Positions 1 through 6,469 of a stretch of 9,480 nucleotides of DNA are shown here, one piece after another; position 1 is the stretch's first letter; every line of letters begins with the position of its first letter. This DNA is from Streptomyces violaceus. Its GTDB lineage: Bacteria > Actinomycetota > Actinomycetes > Streptomycetales > Streptomycetaceae. The stretch lies in contig KL569128.1 in the NCBI GenBank assembly GCA_000715635.1, positions 46,680 to 56,159 of the forward strand. Reading direction: 5' to 3'. A model generated the notes under the pieces. That model was not told the origin of the DNA. It saw only the letters and a list, made by a program, of their open reading frames with translations, and searched no databases. A program made the translations under genes and the position numbers.

Positions 1-355
1 GGACACCGCCGATGACGGTGAAGGCGTGCGGCTTGGTCAGGGTCCTGCCGTCGCAGGTGACCGTGATGTCGTACGGCCCCGGGCGGGCGTTGTTCCTGAT
101 GGTGGCGGTGCCCCTCGCCGTCTCGTTCGCGCCGCGGATGGGCGAGAGCGTCGCCGGCATCGTGAACGCACTAGAGGTCGCCGTGCCGCCCCGGCGGCAG
201 CCGTCGACCGTGATGGTCAGCTGACCGCCGCGGGCGATCACGCTGGGCAGGGCGACGATGTTGCTCGGTCTGTCCCACGCGACGGCCGCGGGGGCGGAGA
301 GCCCGAGGGCTGCGACCGCCGCGCCGGCGACCGCCAGAGCACGAGTGTTACGCAT
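1..355 (-). CDS. Secreted Ig-like domain protein, partial (C-terminus beyond left edge)
   Basis: An open frame of 118 codons starts at the ATG at 355 and is still open at base 2. A GGAGG ribosome site (361-365) lies about five bases upstream of the start. Residues 1-26 form a Sec signal peptide: a short basic N-terminus (MRNTR), an alanine/leucine-rich core and an AVA cleavage site before W27. The mature part looks like one small beta-sandwich domain, with the stretches GGQLTITVDGC, GTATI and GPYDITVTCDG. Cys53 and Cys101 are placed as an intradomain disulfide pair, as in export-type Ig-like folds. The gene is divergent from a class F sortase. In streptomycetes such neighbours often carry a C-terminal membrane anchor, which would make this a candidate sortase substrate, but that end is outside the window. 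The fold is inferred from pattern and the function is not known. Confidence 0.8.
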   Translation of the reverse strand, partial: MRNTRALAVAGAAVAALGLSAPAAVAWDRPSNIVALPSVIARGGQLTITVDGCRRGGTATSSAFTMPATLSPIRGANETARGTATIRNNARPGPYDITVTCDGRTLTKPHAFTVIGGV

Positions 356-706
356 GTGAACCTCCGCGGAAGACGCCCCGGGACCCGTCCCCGGTCGATC
401 GGCGAGAAAGCGCCTCCCAGAAAGACAGTCAGTTGCCTTGCCCGGAGCCGCATTTCGGGAATGGTCCGTCCTGGTGAGAGCGGATACCGCGGGAAATCCG
501 CGCAATCGGATATCGCCGCAGGTCACGGACCGTCAGAAATTTCCTCGCTGCGGCAACTCGGATGGCGCACCTGAAATGGCCGGGCCACCCCTCACAGGCC
601 ATGGCCACCCGTTCGCCGCCGCCCCGTCGCCGGTTTCGTGCGCGGCACTTAGCGTTCTGGTATGCGCGAAAGACACGGCGACGGCCGCGTCGAGAGGGGA
701 TGGCGA
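356..706. other. Divergent intergenic spacer between secreted protein and sortase genes
   Basis: This 351-base stretch holds no convincing gene. It should contain both divergent promoters. A TAGCGT (648-653) could be the -10 of the sortase promoter, but no good -35 precedes it. A repeated CGGATAYCG (481-489 and 507-515) flanks its inverse ATCCG (496-500). GCGGAT (480-485) and ATCCGC (496-501) can also pair across ten bases. These could be an operator. An imperfect inverted repeat around GGGACCCGTCCC (380-391) lies in the leader of the minus-strand gene. None of these is assigned with certainty. Confidence 0.5.
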
Positions 707-1375
707 ATGTCTGCGTCCGAGCTGGCCGAGGCGGAAGAGGAGGCGCGGCGGAAGAAGCGCGCCCCGTGGGGCGTGATAGCGCTGGTTCTGCTGACCGGCC
801 TCGCCCTCATCCGGAATGGTTCGGGGGAGTTCGACGAGGGTCCGCCGCAACCGGCGACAGCGGCCGCGACGGACAGCCGGGTGCCCAACGCCACCTTCGC
901 CGGGACCGTACAGCCCCTGCCCTACTCCCTCCCGGACCGGGTCAGGATCCCGGCGATCCAGGTCGACACGCCGATCATTCCCGTGGGCCTGGACGCGGAC
1001 GGCTGGGTCGGCGCGCCCCCGCCGGAGGACCCGAACCTGGCAGGCTGGTTCACCGGAGCGGTCACCCCCGGCGAGAAAGGCACCGCGGTCGTCGTCGGCC
1101 ATGTCGACAATCAGCTGGGTCCTGCCGTGTTCTACGCACTCGGCGCCCTGAAGAAGGGAAACCGTGTCGAGATCGCCCGGCAGGACGGAAAGACCGTCGT
1201 GTTCGAGATCTACGGCGTCGAGGTGTTCGAGAAGAACAACTTCCCGGGCGACCGTGTGTACGCGTCCAAGGGCGCGGCGGAACTGCGGGTCATCACGTGC
1301 GGCGGCGGTTTCTCCCAGCAGAACGGCTACGCGGGCAATGTCGTGGCCTTCGCCCGCGCGGTCGAGGTGCGCTGA
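707..1375 (+). CDS. Class F sortase (membrane-anchored cysteine transpeptidase)
   Basis: The 222-residue product has a short charged cytoplasmic N-terminus, one membrane span (about residues 21-36), a Pro/Ala-rich linker (about 44-60) and a sortase beta-barrel (about 75-220). The catalytic triad is visible: His132 in VVVGHVDN, Cys198 in VITCGG and Arg217 in AFARAVE. The size, the single sortase domain and the lack of a pilin cluster fit the class F sortases common in actinobacteria. Sortases cut a C-terminal sorting motif of exported proteins and join them to the wall or another acceptor. The ATG at 707 is chosen because GAGAGGGGA (692-700) is well spaced in front of it. An in-frame ATG at 662 would add 15 residues but has no ribosome site. 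The divergent secreted protein is a possible substrate. The gene is convergent with the deacetylase, with only 39 bases between the stop codons. Confidence 0.92.
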   Translation: MSASELAEAEEEARRKKRAPWGVIALVLLTGLALIRNGSGEFDEGPPQPATAAATDSRVPNATFAGTVQPLPYSLPDRVRIPAIQVDTPIIPVGLDADGWVGAPPPEDPNLAGWFTGAVTPGEKGTAVVVGHVDNQLGPAVFYALGALKKGNRVEIARQDGKTVVFEIYGVEVFEKNNFPGDRVYASKGAAELRVITCGGGFSQQNGYAGNVVAFARAVEVR

Positions 1376-1414
1376 ACGTTCCCGGCCGGGCGGGCAGAAG
1401 CCTGACGGCGCCTG

Positions 1415-2251
1415 TCACGCGTAATGCCGCCGGGGGACGGAGATGTGGTAGCCGGCGTCCAGCAGTTCGGGCAGATAGCTCCGCAGGGCCCGCACGCTCT
1501 GCGATCGGTCGCCCCCGGCGTCGTGGGAGAGCACCACGACGCCGGGGGCGGCGCCGTTCTCCACCCGGCGGACGATGGACCGGGTGCCGGGGCTGGTCCA
1601 GTCGAGGGTGTCGACCGTCCAGGCGAGGGGTTCCATGCCGAGTTCGGCGCCGAGCCGGAACGCGGTCCGGTTCCAGGCGCCATAGGGGGCCCGGAACCAC
1701 TCGGGGCGCTCCCCGTAGGCATCCTCGATGACGTCGCAGGTACGTTCCATCTCGGCACGGATCTCCCCGCGGGTGAGGCGGGTGAGCAGCGGGTGGGACC
1801 AGGTGTGGTTCCCGACGGCATGGCCCTCTTCGGCCATCCGGGCCAGCAGTTCCCTGTTGTCGGCGGCCATCCCGCCGCACACGAAGAACATCGCGCGCAC
1901 GTCGTACTTGGCGAGGGTGTCCAGGACGGCCGGGGTGTAGCGGGGGTCGGGGCCGTCGTCGAAGGTCAGCACCATGTGGCGGCCACGTCCGGAGAAGCGC
2001 AGCAGCGGTGCGCGGCGGACCAGGGTCCGGCGGGGCGCGGCATGCGGCGGGCCGTATCCGGTCAGGGGCTGGAGCCGGTACGCGGAGGAGCTGAGCGGGC
2101 GGCGGGCCTGGGGCCCGGCGGCCGAGACGGTCCCGGCGGGGCCGCCTCCCCCGGTGACCCCCGCGTACACACCGGCCGTGGCGGCGACGCCCACGGCGCC
2201 GGTGCCGGCGAGCAACACCCGGCGACGGGTGAGCAACTGATCCTTCTTCAT
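1415..2251 (-). CDS. Tat-exported polysaccharide deacetylase (NodB homology, CE4 family)
   Basis: The 278-residue product begins with a twin-arginine signal (TRRRVLLAG, residues 8-16, then an Ala/Gly-rich hydrophobic stretch to about 32), a Gly/Pro/Ala linker and a NodB domain from about residue 92. The CE4 motifs are present: motif 1 TFDDGPD (96-102; Asp98 as base, Asp99 for metal), motif 2 HTWSH (His149 and His153, metal), motif 3 RAPYG (187-191), motif 4 around DTLDW (214-218), and motif 5 LSHD with the acid His243. The family removes N- or O-acetyl groups from peptidoglycan, chitin or xylan; the substrate here is not visible. The start is fixed by an in-frame TGA (2255-2257) two codons upstream. 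There is no Shine-Dalgarno sequence; a 12-base palindrome sits there instead. The decayed lysX-like gene lies 89 bases upstream on the same strand. Confidence 0.92.
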   Translation of the reverse strand: MKKDQLLTRRRVLLAGTGAVGVAATAGVYAGVTGGGGPAGTVSAAGPQARRPLSSSAYRLQPLTGYGPPHAAPRRTLVRRAPLLRFSGRGRHMVLTFDDGPDPRYTPAVLDTLAKYDVRAMFFVCGGMAADNRELLARMAEEGHAVGNHTWSHPLLTRLTRGEIRAEMERTCDVIEDAYGERPEWFRAPYGAWNRTAFRLGAELGMEPLAWTVDTLDWTSPGTRSIVRRVENGAAPGVVVLSHDAGGDRSQSVRALRSYLPELLDAGYHISVPRRHYA

Positions 2252-2263
2252 GACTCATGAGTC
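2252..2263. repeat. Perfect 12-bp palindrome abutting a start codon
   Basis: GACTCATGAGTC is its own reverse complement and lies directly against the start codon of the deacetylase, where a ribosome site would be expected. It could be a protein-binding site or a small structure affecting initiation, or it could be chance. Confidence 0.4.
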
Positions 2264-2340
2264 GCCCGGCGGGAGACCGACGCACCTGAGCAACACCGGT
2301 GCGGCGGTGTCGTTTCACCCGGACGGCCCACGCAGACGGG

Positions 2341-3965
2341 TCAGCGGCGGCGCACCAGGGGGAACGGCAGGGTCTCCCGGATCGTCAGGCCGGTGAGGAA
2401 CGTGACCAGCCGGTCGACGCCGGTGCCGAGGCCGCCGGTGGGCGGCATGGCGTATTCGAGGGCGTCGAGGAAGTCCTCGTCGAGTTCCATCGCCTCGGGG
2501 TCGCCGCCGGCGGCGAGCAGGGACTGGGCGGTGAGGCGGCGGCGCTGCTCGATGGGGTCGGTCAGCTCCGAGTAGGCGGTGCCCAGTTCGGTGCCGAAGG
2601 CGACGAGGTCCCAGCGTTCGGCGAGGCGCGCGTCGGTGCGGTGCTGCCGGGTGAGCGGGGAGACGTCGGTCGGGAAGTCCTTGCAGAAGGTGGGCAGCTG
2701 GGTCCGCTCCTCGACGAGCCGCTCGTACATCTCCAGGACGACGTCGCCGGGGCCGTCGTCGGCGGTGTACGGCACGCCCACGCGGTCGCAGTACCGGTGC
2801 AGGCGGAGCAGTTCGGTGCCGGAGTCGATCCCCTCGCCCAGCGCCTCGGAGATCGCCTACTACGAGACAGCGGCGGCGGACCTTGGCCTCCGGGTCGGCG
2901 AGGCCCTGGCGTTTGTCGGGCAGGGGGCGCAGGCACTTGCCGGTGAGCTGCCAGTCGGTGACGAACACGGTCGGCTCGCCCCGGTCGCTGACGCCCGCCC
3001 GGCCGGTGGCGGTGATGTGGTCGCCGATGTCGGTGTCGGTGGTGAAGCGGTCGAGGGCGTCGCCGGAGCGGTCGCGGGTGAGGGCGAGTTGGTGGTCGCC
3101 CGGCCAGTCGCGCAGTACGACGAAGACGATGCCGCCGAAGTCGCGGACCAGCATGATCCGGCCGGCGACGGTGACGTCCTCGCCCTGCCGGATGCCGGCG
3201 AGGGTGTGGGTGCGGGCCGGGATGCCCACCGGGTAGGGGTCGGTGCCGGCGGCGCGCGGCCGGTCGAGCTTGCGGTGCCGGACACGGACATGGTCGGGCA
3301 GGCCGGAGAGAGGACCGGCGGGCTCGGTCCCGTCCCCTCCGGCGAGGCCGAGCGCCGCCAGTGACGGCAGCCCCTCGGTGGTGACGGGCCGCTGTCCGCC
3401 CTTCGGGTGCCCTCTTCCCCACAACTTGCGCATCGACGGTACGGAAGCCCTCGGCGATGCCGGAGGCGAGACCGACCCGGGCGAGGGAGGCGGCCTCCGC
3501 GTAGCACAGGAAGCGGGGTTACCACTCGGGGTGGTACTTGGCGTTGGACCGGTACAGGGCCTCCAGTTGCCACCGCTTGGAGAAGAACAGCAGCAGGCGG
3601 CGCCAGAGGCGGAGCACCGGTCCGGCGCCGATGCGGGCACCCTCCTCGAACACGGAGCGGAACACGGCGAAGTTCAGCGAGACCTTGCGCACGCCGAGTT
3701 TCGGGGCGGCGTGGCACAGTTCGGCGACCATGAACTCCATGACGCCGTTGGGGGCGGTGCGGTCACGGCGCATCAGGTCCAGGGAGGCGCCGTCCTTGCC
3801 CCAGGGCACGAAGCACTGGATCGCGAGGAGCCGGCTGTCCTTGTAGTGGGCCTCGACGAGGAGGCAGTCGCCGTCGGCCGGGTCGCCGAGCCGGTCCAGG
3901 GCCATGGAGAAGCCGCGTTCGATCTCGGTGTCGCGCCAGGCGTCGGCCCGTTCGACGATCGGCCG
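2341..3965 (-). pseudogene. lysX: Decayed LysX-type gene: lysyl-phosphatidylglycerol synthase / lysyl-tRNA synthetase fusion
   Basis: Homology runs through three frames in the order of a LysX protein (about 1,100 residues when intact). First, 3965-3522 encodes the end of the MprF-like lysyl transferase domain ([39 protein letters not shown]); an in-frame TGA (3966-3968) marks where homology ends and the whole N-terminal membrane part is missing. Second, a TAA at 3519-3521 interrupts it, although the same frame continues with PRFLCYAEAASLARVGLASG. Third, near 3435-3443 the frame shifts to PSMRKLWGRG and the OB-fold anticodon domain (VRVRHRKLDR, DPYPVGIP, VTVAGRIMLVRDFGG, CLRPLPDKRQGLADPEAKV). 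Fourth, at 2860-2869 it jumps from KVRRR to [14 protein letters not shown] behind a TAG (2857-2859). By comparison with LysS about 150 residues with class II motifs 1 and 2 are lost; motif 3 ([11 protein letters not shown]) survives to the TGA at 2341. No working enzyme can be made. The housekeeping LysRS must be encoded elsewhere. Confidence 0.87.
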
Positions 3966-4035
3966 TCAACCGCGTCCGCCGCACTTTCGACTCCAGGAAC
4001 ACCCGTCTCTTCTCGCCCGTCGAGCGCTCCCGCCC

Positions 4036-4071
4036 CACTGGCGGACCGACGGCCTCCGATAACCTCGCGGC
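4036..4071 (+). promoter_or_regulatory. Possible leaderless promoter of the universal stress gene
   Basis: A TAACCT (4060-4065) six bases before the GTG at 4072 could be a -10 element that starts the transcript at the start codon, since no Shine-Dalgarno sequence precedes the gene. The -35 region is poor. A degenerate CGGAC-4-GGCCT (4042-4055) resembles the DosR-like boxes downstream but matches only loosely. Confidence 0.3.
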
Positions 4072-4533
4072 GTGACGGAACAGCACTCCCATGAGTTCGA
4101 GCGGGGCACGGACGGGCCGAAGGTGATCATGGTCGGAGTGGACGGCTCCGACTCCTCCCTGCGGGCCGCGGCCTACGCCGGTGGCCTGGCCCGGCGGCAG
4201 CACGCGCTGCTCGCCGTGGTGTACGTGCAGCCGGTGCTGGCGGCGGGGGCGGCGCTGGGGGCGCCGGTGGCCGGGACGACCGACGAGATAGCCGAGGACC
4301 TGGTGGCGCAGATCCGGGACGCGGCCGAGCGGCTCAAGGGGATATTCGAGGTCCGCTGGGAGTTCCACACGTTCCCCGGCGACCCGTACAACGGCCTGGT
4401 GCAGGCGGCCGACGAACTCAAGGCGGACGCCGTGGTCGTGGGCGCGTCCGAGCAGGCGGGCCACCGGATCGTCGGGTCGGTGGCGGTGCGGCTGGTGAAG
4501 GCCGGGCGGTGGCCGGTGACGGTGGTGCCGTAA
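4072..4533 (+). CDS. Universal stress protein (single UspA domain)
   Basis: The 153-residue soluble protein has one Usp domain. Strand 1 is KVIMVGVDGSDSS (17-29) with the conserved aspartate Asp24, and the C-terminal part is ADAVVVGASEQAGHRIVGS (118-136) followed by a closing strand WPVTVVP. The nucleotide-binding signature of ATP-type Usp proteins is G-2x-G-9x-GS. Here it reads Gly124-2x-Glu-7x-Gly135-Ser136, so the second glycine is replaced and the loop is shorter. ATP binding may be weak or absent. Usp proteins act in stress and dormancy, often as dimers; no partner is visible. The GTG start fits the length of the family and is probably leaderless. Upstream lies the truncated 5' end of the decayed lysX gene on the other strand. 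Downstream, after 80 bases, is a PPOX-fold gene with DosR-like boxes before it. Confidence 0.9.
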   Translation: MTEQHSHEFERGTDGPKVIMVGVDGSDSSLRAAAYAGGLARRQHALLAVVYVQPVLAAGAALGAPVAGTTDEIAEDLVAQIRDAAERLKGIFEVRWEFHTFPGDPYNGLVQAADELKADAVVVGASEQAGHRIVGSVAVRLVKAGRWPVTVVP

Positions 4534-4534
4534 G

Positions 4535-4588
4535 GGGACCTAGGTCCCTGGTCGGTTGGCACGAGGGTCCCTGGTCGGTAGGCATGAG
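4535..4588 (+). promoter_or_regulatory. Two DosR/DevR(OsdR)-like boxes inside a tandem repeat
   Basis: The perfect 14-bp palindrome GGGACCTAGGTCCC (4535-4548) has the half-sites and 4-base spacer of the M. tuberculosis DosR consensus TTSGGGACTWWAGTCCCSAA. Exactly 23 bases later GGCACGAGGGTCCC (4558-4571) repeats the pattern with one half-site mismatch. The boxes overlap a tandem direct repeat of a 23-base unit (4543-4565 and 4566-4588) differing at two positions. They start one base after the stress-protein stop and lie about 72 and 50 bases upstream of the likely GTG start of the next gene. This is suitable for activation of that gene by a dormancy/hypoxia response regulator. The regulator is inferred from the motif only. 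Confidence 0.6.
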
Positions 4589-4613
4589 GTCGCGCGGGCC
4601 CGAGGATGCTGGC

Positions 4614-5051
4614 GTGACTTCCTACGCCTTCGACGTGGGCGCCTTCCTGCGCCGGCCCCTCACCGCACGCCTCGCCACCAACGGGCCGACGGTCCGCCCC
4701 GTCTGGTTCCTCTGGGAGGAGGACGCGTTCTGGGTCCTGACCGGGCCCTGGGCCCGCCTCCTCGACCGGGTGCGGGCCGATCCCCGGGTCGCGCTGGTGG
4801 TGGACGAGTGCGATCCGGCGACCGGTCTGGTCCGGCAGGTGATCGCCCGGGGCCGGGCCGAGCTCGTGCCCTTCGACGTCGAGCGGGGGCGGCGCAAGCT
4901 CGTCCGCTATCTGGGCGCCGACGAGGAACGGTGGGACGAGCGGTTCGTGCACTACCTCCACGACGATCCCGCGCGGCGCGGGACGGTGTGGCTGCGGCTG
5001 CGTCCCGCGCCCCTCGTCGCGCACGACCTGAGTTACGCCGTGGCCCCCTGA
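4614..5051 (+). CDS. PPOX-fold (pyridoxamine 5'-phosphate oxidase-like) flavin/F420-binding protein
   Basis: The 145-residue product is a single split-barrel domain: an N-terminal helix (YAFDVGAFLRRPLTARLAT), then the pattern PTVRPVWFLWEEDAFWVLTG and RADPRVALVVDE typical of PPOX-family proteins, then IARGRAELVP and a C-terminal WLRLRPAPLVAHDLSY. These proteins bind FMN, haem or F420 and include reductases and oxidases of many substrates; the cofactor cannot be read here. The GTG at 4614 starts the protein exactly where family homology begins. An in-frame ATG at 4584 falls inside the repeat of DosR-like boxes and is less likely. GAGG (4602-4605) may serve as ribosome site, or the mRNA may be leaderless. 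DosR regulons in mycobacteria contain both Usp proteins and PPOX-like proteins, in line with the boxes upstream. The gene is convergent with the capA-like gene (37 bases apart). Confidence 0.82.
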   Translation: MTSYAFDVGAFLRRPLTARLATNGPTVRPVWFLWEEDAFWVLTGPWARLLDRVRADPRVALVVDECDPATGLVRQVIARGRAELVPFDVERGRRKLVRYLGADEERWDERFVHYLHDDPARRGTVWLRLRPAPLVAHDLSYAVAP

Positions 5052-5088
5052 GGCGGCCACGGGCGCACGGCCGGACGGTGCTCCCGGC

Positions 5089-6246
5089 CTACTCCCCCAT
5101 CACCAGTCCGTCCCCGGCCGCGCCCCTGCCGAGTACGACGTCCCGGATGCGGTCGCGGACGGCCTGTCCGTCGGCGCCCTGGGCGATCGCCCGGTTGAGG
5201 TTCACGACCCGGCCGGCGTCGACGTCGAACAGCTGCGGGATGAACTCGGCCTTCGTCACCTCCCAGCGGCCGCCCTGCCGAGCCGGCGGGGCGAAGGTGA
5301 AGCGGCCGAGGGTGGACTGGTTGCCGCGCGGGTCCTTGGCGCCCTGGTGGTTGATCATCTCGCCGGCGATCTGGTCGCCCATGCCGTAGATCACCCAGGT
5401 GCCGTTGACCTTCTCGTACGCCTGCGGGACGTGCGCGTGGGTGCCGAGGATCAGGTCGATGTCGGGGCGCCCGCCGCTGCGCGCCGCGGTGAGGTTCCGG
5501 GACAGGGTCAGCTGCTGGTCGTCGGGCGCGTCCTGCCACTCGGTGCCCCAGTGCAGGGAGACGACGACCACGTCGGCGCCCGCCCGGCGCGCGGCCCGGG
5601 CGTCCGCGAGGACCGTGCCCTCGTCGATGAGGTTCACGGCCCAGGGCTGTCCGGCCGGCAGCGGGATGCCGTTGGTGCCGTAGGTGTAGGCGAGATGGGC
5701 GATCTTCGCCGAGCCCGCCTGGAGAACCGTCACCGTGCGCGCCTCCTCCTCGGCGCGTGCCGAGCCGGCGTGCCGTACGCCCGCGCGGTCGAGGGCGTCG
5801 AGGGTGCGCCGGATGCCGTCGGCACCGTCGTCCAGGGTGTGGTTGGAGGCGGTGGAACAGCCGTCGTAGCCGGTGACGGCGAGGGCCTGGGCCACCTCGG
5901 GCGGGGACTTGAAGGTGGGGTAGCCGGTGTAGGCGCCGTTCTCGCCGTAGACGGTCTCCATGTGGCACAGGGCCACGTCCGCGCGGGAGACGACGGAGCG
6001 GATCCCCGCGAGCATCGGCCGGAAGTCGTAGCCGGTGCCGCCGGCGTCGAAGCGGGCCCGGTCGATGATCGTGCTGTGCGGGAGGACGTCGCCGGAGGCG
6101 ACCAGTGTGAAGCCGCGGGGCACGGCGGCGGACGATGCCGGGCGTCCCGGGCCGCGCGGTTCGTGGCTGCCGCGGGCCTGGCAGGCCGCTCCCGCGGCGA
6201 GGACGACGGTCAGGGCCAGGGCCATCTGTCGACTGCGTGCGATCAT
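5089..6246 (-). CDS. CapA/PgsA-family metallophosphatase-like lipoprotein
   Basis: The 385-residue product has a signal peptide (residues 1-21) ending in AAGAAC, a permissible lipobox with Cys22, a Pro/Ala/Gly linker and a CapA domain (about 46-330). Metal-site motifs of the calcineurin-like fold are present: SGDVLPH (Asp53), HMETVYGENG (Glu97, where relatives often have N-x-E), TASNHTLDDG (Asn135, His136), VVVSLHWGTEW (His232, Glu236) and LILGTHAHV (His270, His272). The family includes CapA/PgsA of poly-gamma-glutamate capsule synthesis. There are no capB/capC neighbours here, so a role in polyglutamate is not supported and the substrate is unknown. The ATG at 6246 is chosen because it starts the lipoprotein signal directly and a GGGG run lies about eight bases upstream. 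Longer starts up to 6318 would put a hydrophilic tail before the signal. The gene is divergent from the sigma-factor gene. Confidence 0.87.
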   Translation of the reverse strand: MIARSRQMALALTVVLAAGAACQARGSHEPRGPGRPASSAAVPRGFTLVASGDVLPHSTIIDRARFDAGGTGYDFRPMLAGIRSVVSRADVALCHMETVYGENGAYTGYPTFKSPPEVAQALAVTGYDGCSTASNHTLDDGADGIRRTLDALDRAGVRHAGSARAEEEARTVTVLQAGSAKIAHLAYTYGTNGIPLPAGQPWAVNLIDEGTVLADARAARRAGADVVVVSLHWGTEWQDAPDDQQLTLSRNLTAARSGGRPDIDLILGTHAHVPQAYEKVNGTWVIYGMGDQIAGEMINHQGAKDPRGNQSTLGRFTFAPPARQGGRWEVTKAEFIPQLFDVDAGRVVNLNRAIAQGADGQAVRDRIRDVVLGRGAAGDGLVMGE

Positions 6247-6372
6247 GCCATTAACCCCACTATGGGCGTTGTAGTCGTATTTACGCACCATCAGGAAAGT
6301 AGGCTCATGCCGTCCCACGCGGCTCCGACACGCTCATTAGCCCGTCCGGAACACACCGGTCCGGGCGCGGTG

Positions 6373-6396
6373 ACCGTTCGTCGAACCGTTCGTCGA
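6373..6396. repeat. Perfect tandem duplication of a 12-mer upstream of the sigma-factor gene
   Basis: ACCGTTCGTCGA occurs twice head to tail. The unit creates overlapping near-palindromes, GTTCGTCGAAC (6376-6386) and CGAACCGTTCG (6382-6392). It lies 74-97 bases upstream of the sigma-factor start, in the 223-base spacer divergent from the capA-like gene. It may be an operator; no regulator is recognised. Confidence 0.5.
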
Positions 6397-6469
6397 CGCG
6401 ATCGACCGTCCGCCGCACGGGCGGGTACGTGGCCTGTCCCCCGGCTGCGCCCTGCTGTGGCATACGGCC

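Noticed and set aside
380..391. GGGACCCGTCCC as another DosR-like box
   Set aside because: The half-sites match but the spacer is two bases instead of four.
662..706. Earlier ATG start for the sortase
   Set aside because: No ribosome site before it, and the 15 extra residues are unlike a sortase N-terminus; the ATG at 707 has a good site.
1381..1390. CCCGGCCGGG between the sortase and deacetylase stops as a bidirectional terminator
   Set aside because: A loopless 10-base palindrome cannot form a good hairpin and there is no T-run.
562..1731. Long plus-strand open frame overlapping the sortase and deacetylase genes
   Set aside because: Arg/Gly/Pro-rich translation without domain features; it is the out-of-frame image of the sortase and of GC-rich antisense sequence.
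1293..2318. Long minus-strand frame over the deacetylase gene
   Set aside because: It has no recognisable motifs, while the alternative frame has a Tat signal and all CE4 motifs.
2579..3364. Plus-strand frames across the lysX remnant
   Set aside because: They are antisense to clear LysRS and OB-fold homology on the minus strand.
5054..5073. CGGCC / GGCCG inverted repeat as a terminator between PPOX and capA-like genes
   Set aside because: Only five pairs around a ten-base loop and no T-run; ordinary for this GC content.
6348..6378. GGAAC followed by CGTT as an ECF promoter for the sigma gene
   Set aside because: The spacer is 22 bases, too long for an ECF promoter (about 16-17).
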